In this document: positions 52,954 through 57,246 of the stretch, in pieces
Position numbering within the stretch: position 1 is the first letter of the stretch
Layout of the letters: every line of letters starts with the position of its first letter
NCBI GenBank assembly: GCA_015062805.1
Contig: SUTQ01000004.1
Location: forward strand, 2,283 to 59,528
DNA length: 57,246 bases
Direction of reading: 5' to 3'
Source of the DNA: Methanosphaera stadtmanae
GTDB taxonomy: Archaea > Methanobacteriota > Methanobacteria > Methanobacteriales > Methanobacteriaceae
Made by a program: the position numbers and the translations under genes
Notes under the pieces: model-generated
The model's input: the letters and a program-made list of their open reading frames with translations, nothing else
Told to the model about the DNA's origin: nothing
Database searches by the model: none

Positions 52954-54768
52954 TTATTCCAGGTCGCCAACATATGTTGCATAAAAACCATCCGTATCTG
53001 CGTATATAGGTTTAAAACCATATTTTTCGGATTTTTTCATTGCATCCTGTATATATTCTCTTCCCCATGCGGTAATTGCTGCACCACATTCTTTTTTATA
53101 CCATCTGAATCTTGAATAGCCATAAACACCATACATGGAATTTGCCAATCTTTTTAAACCTTGCTGTTCAAAGTCATATGCCTTTTTCTGTTCAGGAACA
53201 CTTTCCTCTTTCATCATTTTTTTGATTTTCTGACGCTCATCCAAAATGTTTCCGATTATTGAAGGAATAAATCCTTTAGGTTCCTTGAGGAATTTATATC
53301 CGTTTTCTGGACAAACATGGTATTCGTCTTCATTCAATCCTTCCCCCGTAGTGAAAGTGTCGGGAGATATGTTTTGTGCAATGATAATTGTTGGATATAG
53401 GCTTTTAAAGTCCAGGTATGCGATATGTTCAAACAGTCCTTTTTCAGGTTCCTTAACATATCCTCCCTCGTTTTTCTTGGATAGTCTGCGTTCATTGTAT
53501 TCACTGGTTGAAGGTTTGTTTGGAACGATGTTATTCTTTTCATAGGCTTTTAGCATAAGGTACCATTCAATCATTTGGCCAGTGGTCATACGTGCAATAT
53601 CAAATAGGGGTTGACCTACCAATCTGCTTTGTGCAATGGTTAATGGTGTGATCTTATCACCTATTTTCGTTGTGCTAACAGCATCGTCCATGGAATAATC
53701 AAACAATTCTTCCAGCCTTTCATCATCCGAATCCCAGTACTGGTATATTTTTTCTCCGGGAACGTCAATTTTTTCTTCATCAAACAGTTCTTCATAAACC
53801 CTTTCTAAGGTGTAACGTTCCAGACGCATATACTGTCTTATCAGCAAATATAAATCTACGTGAACTCTTCCTTTAATTACTCCCGCATTGTTGAACCCTC
53901 TTTTCATGAACTTTATTGAAGAATTGTCTATACCCAGATTTAGCTTGACTTTAAGAACGTCAGCTCTCTTTTTAATATACGGCAGGTCAAAGTTGTCTGA
54001 ATTGTATCCCACCAGCAAATCAGGATTTTCCTCCTTTATGATTTCAACAAAACGTTTCAACATTTCCTCTTCAGAATCTAAAGTTTCAACAAATTCCTTT
54101 TCAGACTTTTTTGTGGAAAGAACCTTATTGAATCCATAGTTTCCACTTAGGCTCATCATGATAATCGGGTCGTTTTCTGCTTCGGGCATACCTTCCGCAT
54201 TGTAGACTTCAATGTCGAAGCTCAGAACCTTGTTTCGGGTAATCGTTTTTCCAGTGTCAACAGGCTCTTCTTCCATTTTAAACAGGAGAACGTCATTGTC
54301 TATGTTGATGTCCCCGTAAATTTCTCGTTCAATGACATGTCCATTCAATTTAATGATATTTCGGGGAGTGATTTGCTTATCGATAAGGTATCTTCTATAA
54401 AATGGTATATCATATTCCCTAATTTCCTTGACTTCACTCAGGTCACGGATAGTGTCTCTGATTTTGGGAACTTCCTGTGGATGTTTTAGAATTATTTTAA
54501 TGAATTCCTTTTCAACACCAATGTCGATTTTGTTTTCAAGTTCAAGATTATCCAAACCCAGTTCACGAAGCTGATTTAGGCATTCATCCAAATCATAGGC
54601 AAGAACGTACATGTACGGAACAAATGAATTGTCATAGGCAATAATGTTCTGATTGCTTTCGGGATCTGTTCCGAATAATCTGATAACCGGTTTGTCATTG
54701 CGGGTGATATAATCAATATCGTTTAGAAGAATTGTCTTTGTTTGCATAGGATTAATTTTGTAGTACAA
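52954..54768 (-). CDS. polB1: DNA polymerase B, large part of a split enzyme (PolB1)
   Basis: 604 residues. Exonuclease motifs SFDIEVYN, YNSDNFDLPYIKKR and YSMDDAVSTTKIG, then polymerase motif A DFKSLYPTII, motif B QQGLKRLANSMYGVYGYSRFRWYK and motif C YADTDGFYATYVG. The protein stops 6 residues later, lacking the thumb. In Methanothermobacter the family-B polymerase is split at this position into a long and a short polypeptide, so this is a natural break rather than a truncation. The small subunit gene is outside the window. Confidence 0.93.
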   Translation of the reverse strand: MYYKINPMQTKTILLNDIDYITRNDKPVIRLFGTDPESNQNIIAYDNSFVPYMYVLAYDLDECLNQLRELGLDNLELENKIDIGVEKEFIKIILKHPQEVPKIRDTIRDLSEVKEIREYDIPFYRRYLIDKQITPRNIIKLNGHVIEREIYGDINIDNDVLLFKMEEEPVDTGKTITRNKVLSFDIEVYNAEGMPEAENDPIIMMSLSGNYGFNKVLSTKKSEKEFVETLDSEEEMLKRFVEIIKEENPDLLVGYNSDNFDLPYIKKRADVLKVKLNLGIDNSSIKFMKRGFNNAGVIKGRVHVDLYLLIRQYMRLERYTLERVYEELFDEEKIDVPGEKIYQYWDSDDERLEELFDYSMDDAVSTTKIGDKITPLTIAQSRLVGQPLFDIARMTTGQMIEWYLMLKAYEKNNIVPNKPSTSEYNERRLSKKNEGGYVKEPEKGLFEHIAYLDFKSLYPTIIIAQNISPDTFTTGEGLNEDEYHVCPENGYKFLKEPKGFIPSIIGNILDERQKIKKMMKEESVPEQKKAYDFEQQGLKRLANSMYGVYGYSRFRWYKKECGAAITAWGREYIQDAMKKSEKYGFKPIYADTDGFYATYVGDLE

Positions 54769-54834
54769 AATATTAAAAATTTTATATCTTTGATGATAAA
54801 ATATTATTTAATTACTCCTTAAAAATGTGATGAA

Positions 54835-55440
54835 ATGACCTCTTTTAGAAAATTGTATAAAAACGATGACATGACTCCAATTGCCAACGGAATCTATATG
54901 AATAATAAACGATTCTTTGACCTGTTGTTTATGGATAAAAAGAACGCAATTGAAGCCATTATAAAACTGATAAACAGTGAATATGTTAATGAATATCATG
55001 GATATTTTATAACAGTAATCTATGATGAAAATCCAGAACAGATAGAAGGATTTGTAATATCATATAAAATAGATCAAATACCTCGAAATTCAACATTCAA
55101 GGCATTTAAAGATACTGAAAAATTTTCACTGCCTTTTATGATGCTTAATAGAGCTGTTGATGGATTTAAATACAATTTGATGAAAAATGTTTTTGTTATC
55201 AAAGAGTTGTACGTTTTTGAAGAGTATAGAAATAAGGGTCATGGAACAAGATTAATTAAAAAATCCCTACAAAAAGCACTCCAATATAATTCCAAGTGTG
55301 TTATTTTGGATGTTGAATATGGAAATGATTATCTTTTAAATTTTTTCAAGAAATTAGGATTTAAAGAGAAAACTCTAAGTTATAAAAGATTAATAGGAAA
55401 AATGCCGGGACATTACATATTAGAATATGAATTTGAATAG
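54835..55440 (+). CDS. GNAT-family N-acetyltransferase
   Basis: 201 residues. The acetyl-CoA motif A is ELYVFEEYRNKGHGTRLIKKSLQKAL (R-x-x-G-x-G), about residues 125-155, followed by CVILDVEYGNDYLLNFFKKLGFKEK. Earlier strands (GYFITVIYDENPEQIEGFVISYK) complete the fold. The substrate is unknown. It is 8 bases from the MBL-fold gene, suggesting one transcript, and divergent from polB1. Confidence 0.85.
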   Translation: MTSFRKLYKNDDMTPIANGIYMNNKRFFDLLFMDKKNAIEAIIKLINSEYVNEYHGYFITVIYDENPEQIEGFVISYKIDQIPRNSTFKAFKDTEKFSLPFMMLNRAVDGFKYNLMKNVFVIKELYVFEEYRNKGHGTRLIKKSLQKALQYNSKCVILDVEYGNDYLLNFFKKLGFKEKTLSYKRLIGKMPGHYILEYEFE

Positions 55441-55448
55441 GTGAAAAT

Positions 55449-56081
55449 ATGGATAAAGTAGATGATATAATAATTATAATGGGAAAAGGAAGAGATTCAA
55501 ATACTTATATTATTGGAGAAACGTTGATTGATCCTGGAAGTGGAGAAAATATCGATTATCTTAAGGAAGAAATCAAGGCCGCAGGATTGGAAATGACAGA
55601 CATAAAAAGAATTGTCAACACTCACTGTCACTTTGACCATATGGGAGCTGATAAACAATTGCAGGAGGAATATGGATATGAAATATACATGCATCCGTTG
55701 GATTTGCAGACCGTAAATGAAAAAGATGCAAGTGCTACTGTTGCAGCATCATTTGGAATGGAAGTTCCTGATTTGGATATAAAAGAATTGAATGAGGGAG
55801 ATACTGTGGAAGGTTATGATGTAATTCATACGCCAGGACATACCCGTGGTGGAATCTGTCTGTTTGACGGTAAAAGCTTAATTAGTGGGGATACAGTATT
55901 TTCCGGAGGTAATTTTGGAAGAACGGATTTACCGACAGGTAATCGTGAAGAGATGAGGGAATCCATTTTAAGAATATCAGAACTGGATGCAGTGCAATTA
56001 TTCTCCGGTCACGGACCATATGCTATTTCACAGGTGTCTGAACAAATAGCATTATCTGTAATGATTGCATCCCGATTATAA
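55449..56081 (+). CDS. MBL-fold metallo-hydrolase (glyoxalase II-like)
   Basis: 210 residues. The zinc motif is IVNTHCHFDHMGADKQL (HxHxDH), with YDVIHTPGHTRGGICLF (His), KSLISGDTVFSGGNFGRTDLPTG (Asp) and VQLFSGHGPYAISQ (His). This is the compact thioesterase-like branch of the superfamily; the exact substrate cannot be read from sequence. Likely co-transcribed with the GNAT gene. Confidence 0.92.
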   Translation: MDKVDDIIIIMGKGRDSNTYIIGETLIDPGSGENIDYLKEEIKAAGLEMTDIKRIVNTHCHFDHMGADKQLQEEYGYEIYMHPLDLQTVNEKDASATVAASFGMEVPDLDIKELNEGDTVEGYDVIHTPGHTRGGICLFDGKSLISGDTVFSGGNFGRTDLPTGNREEMRESILRISELDAVQLFSGHGPYAISQVSEQIALSVMIASRL

Positions 56082-56101
56082 CTCCTTTCTTATATTTTTT
56101 G

Positions 56102-56190
56102 AGACTATTATTTTTTTAGTCTTGGATTAAATTTTTTTTGTTTTTTCTATCATTTTTTGAGGGTAGGATAATGATAGATTCTTTTTTTGA
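56102..56190 (+). terminator. Two successive stem-loops after the MBL gene
   Basis: AGACTA (56102-56107) and TAGTCT (56117-56122) form a first stem around a T tract. TCTATCATT (56146-56154) and AATGATAGA (56170-56178) make a perfect 9-bp stem with a 15-base loop, followed by TTCTTTTTTT. The second looks like an intrinsic terminator. Confidence 0.55.
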
Positions 56191-56466
56191 ATTATTTTTA
56201 ATAATTTCTTGGATTTTATTATTTTTTTCGTGATTTTTAAATAGGGTATTTCATGTAAATAGTTCTAAAAAAGGGAATTTTTTTGTAATGATGTCTAAAA
56301 ATGGTATAATTTAAAAACATTTAATAATTATTCTTTAGAGATATATTATCATTTTGTTCATTTTTTTGTTTTCATATTAATTGTATAATTTTTTATATAA
56401 TTGAGATTGATTAAAATATAAATTGAATTTTGAATTATTATTTGATTAAATATTTTTAGGAGGTAA
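56191..56466. promoter_or_regulatory. T-rich spacer and promoter of the adhesin-like gene
   Basis: Very T-rich DNA after the terminator. TATATAATTGA (about 56394-56404) is a candidate TATA region, and AGGAGGTAA (56458-56466) is a perfect ribosome-binding site for the ATG at 56467. Nothing else was recognised. Confidence 0.4.
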
Positions 56467-57246
56467 ATGGAATTGAAAAAATATGGAAAATTCTTAATAT
56501 TCTGTGTTTTATTGGTATTACTGGCTTGTTTAAGTGTTGTAAATGCTGCAGAAGCAAGTGACAATACTACAAATATTGTCGATAACGATATTCAATCAAT
56601 TGATACTCAAGAACACTACACTCAAGAATTATAAACACAGAAGATGTTACGAAAAAAGATGTTTCAAAAAAGGAATCAACAAGAGAAAATACAAAAACGT
56701 CAAAGCAAGTAACTGTTAACAATTATCAGCAGCTGTTGGAAGAAGTTTAAAATGCGAAAAAAGTACTGAACAGACATACACCATTAACCTTAACAAGGGA
56801 AACTACGATGTGACCAATACAATACTATGGGATAATACAGGTACTTCAAAAAAACTAATCATAAACGGAAACAACAATGTTATTTCAGGAAAAAACAAAT
56901 ATTCATTTATCAACGTAACTTCAAAAAACATATTGGAATTAAATAATATCATATTAAAAAATTTTAAAACTGCAATAAATTCATATAGTGGTAAAATTTC
57001 TTTGTCAAATTGTACTTTAACTGATAACACAGGTAGCGTATTGTGGTATGAAGGTGGTCGTGACCTTATTGGCGCTGCAATATATTCCCGTGTTAGTAAT
57101 ATCACAGCCACTAATTGTAATTTTGTTAATAGCAACAAAGATGAGGGGGGTTGAATAGACTCTGCTGGTGCAATATCTTCAGATTATAATTGTAATGTTA
57201 CACTTGTTAATTGTACTTTAGCTAATAACTCTGCAACAAATGGTGG
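56467..57246 (+). pseudogene. Adhesin-like beta-helix protein gene, disrupted, continues past window edge
   Basis: The ATG at 56467 follows AGGAGG and gives a good signal peptide (MELKKYGKFLIFCVLLVLLA and on to NAAEAS). That frame ends at TAA 56632-56634, but an adjacent frame continues immediately (NTEDVTKKDVSKKESTREN) to TAA 56748-56750; a third frame then carries typical adhesin sequence (STEQTYTINLNKGNYDVTN and LKNFKTAINSYSGKISLSNC) to TGA 57152-57154, after which the same frame goes on (IDSAGAISSDYNCNVTLVNC). So at least two frameshifts and one nonsense codon interrupt it. The composition is normal for the region. Decay or phase-variable silencing are both possible. Confidence 0.78.

Noticed and set aside
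52954-54768. PolB as a truncated pseudogene
   Set aside because: The end just after motif C matches the natural split of family-B polymerase in Methanobacteriales, and the frame is otherwise intact.
56632-57154. Stop-codon recoding (pyrrolysine or selenocysteine) to explain the broken adhesin
   Set aside because: Two of the breaks change reading frame and the stops are TAA and TGA rather than TAG; no recoding element is visible. Frameshift/nonsense decay is simpler.

Overview
The window is archaeal, from a very AT-rich methanogen of the order Methanobacteriales, most likely Methanosphaera or a close Methanobrevibacter relative. The supporting genes are archaeal information-processing genes (Rpo4, Rpo11, TFS, PCNA, GINS, aIF2-alpha, Csl4, Nop10, Pus10, L21e, L44e, S27e, SRP54), a Ni-sirohydrochlorin chelatase (CfbA) for cofactor F430, an FrhD-type hydrogenase protease, a fused Fae-Hps, a PolB that ends just after motif C (the split polymerase of Methanobacteriales), an intron-bearing tRNA-Trp and large adhesin-like beta-helix proteins. 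The genus is an inference; no 16S gene is present.

Layout. 1-3.9 kb: end of cfbA, a DUF35 protein, two prepilin-like membrane proteins and a methyltransferase. 4-10.8 kb: membrane protein, lipoprotein, Lrp regulator, a PRC/MgtE-N/CBS protein paired with an Nramp-family transporter, and an AlgX/SGNH-like protein. 10.8-13 kb (minus): HemK-like methyltransferase, KsgA, Rpo4, L21e. 13.4-15.8 kb: an adhesin-like protein. 15.8-18.4 kb (minus): Pus10, SRP54. 18.5-29.8 kb (plus): a long housekeeping run from Hpt and Dph2 to an EndoQ-like nuclease. 29.8-34.5 kb (minus): FrhD, an unknown, DnaJ, DnaK, GrpE, with a divergent ArsR-type regulator. 35-38.7 kb: secreted protein, small membrane peptide, two tRNA-Arg, a GT81-like glycosyltransferase. 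39-40.4 kb: orphan TnpB with a structured 3' region. 40.4-42.7 kb (minus): UbiD-family decarboxylase, tandem PurE. 42.9-50 kb: two coiled-coil membrane proteins, initiator tRNA-Met, MetAP, sugar nucleotidyltransferase-cupin, HisH, a PurM-like protein, another prepilin-like protein, a PHP protein; the stretch around 47.7-49 kb is clearly richer in G+C. 50.2-56 kb: Fae-Hps, tRNA-Trp, Ogt, PolB large part, GNAT, MBL hydrolase. The right edge holds a broken adhesin-like gene.

Most notable patterns. (1) At about eleven transcription-unit ends the stop codon lies inside or in the loop of a stem-loop, usually with a T tract after it. (2) Three genes (adhesin-like, purE, hisH) have no ATG/GTG/TTG where homology, a signal peptide or a ribosome-binding site puts the start, only ATT or ATA. 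(3) The region after tnpB carries two copies of one structured module about 94 bases apart, a candidate guide RNA. (4) Two matching palindromes sit at the divergent grpE-dnaK-dnaJ and ArsR promoters. (5) The tRNA-Trp intron contains a C/D-box guide whose N+5 position falls exactly on C34.
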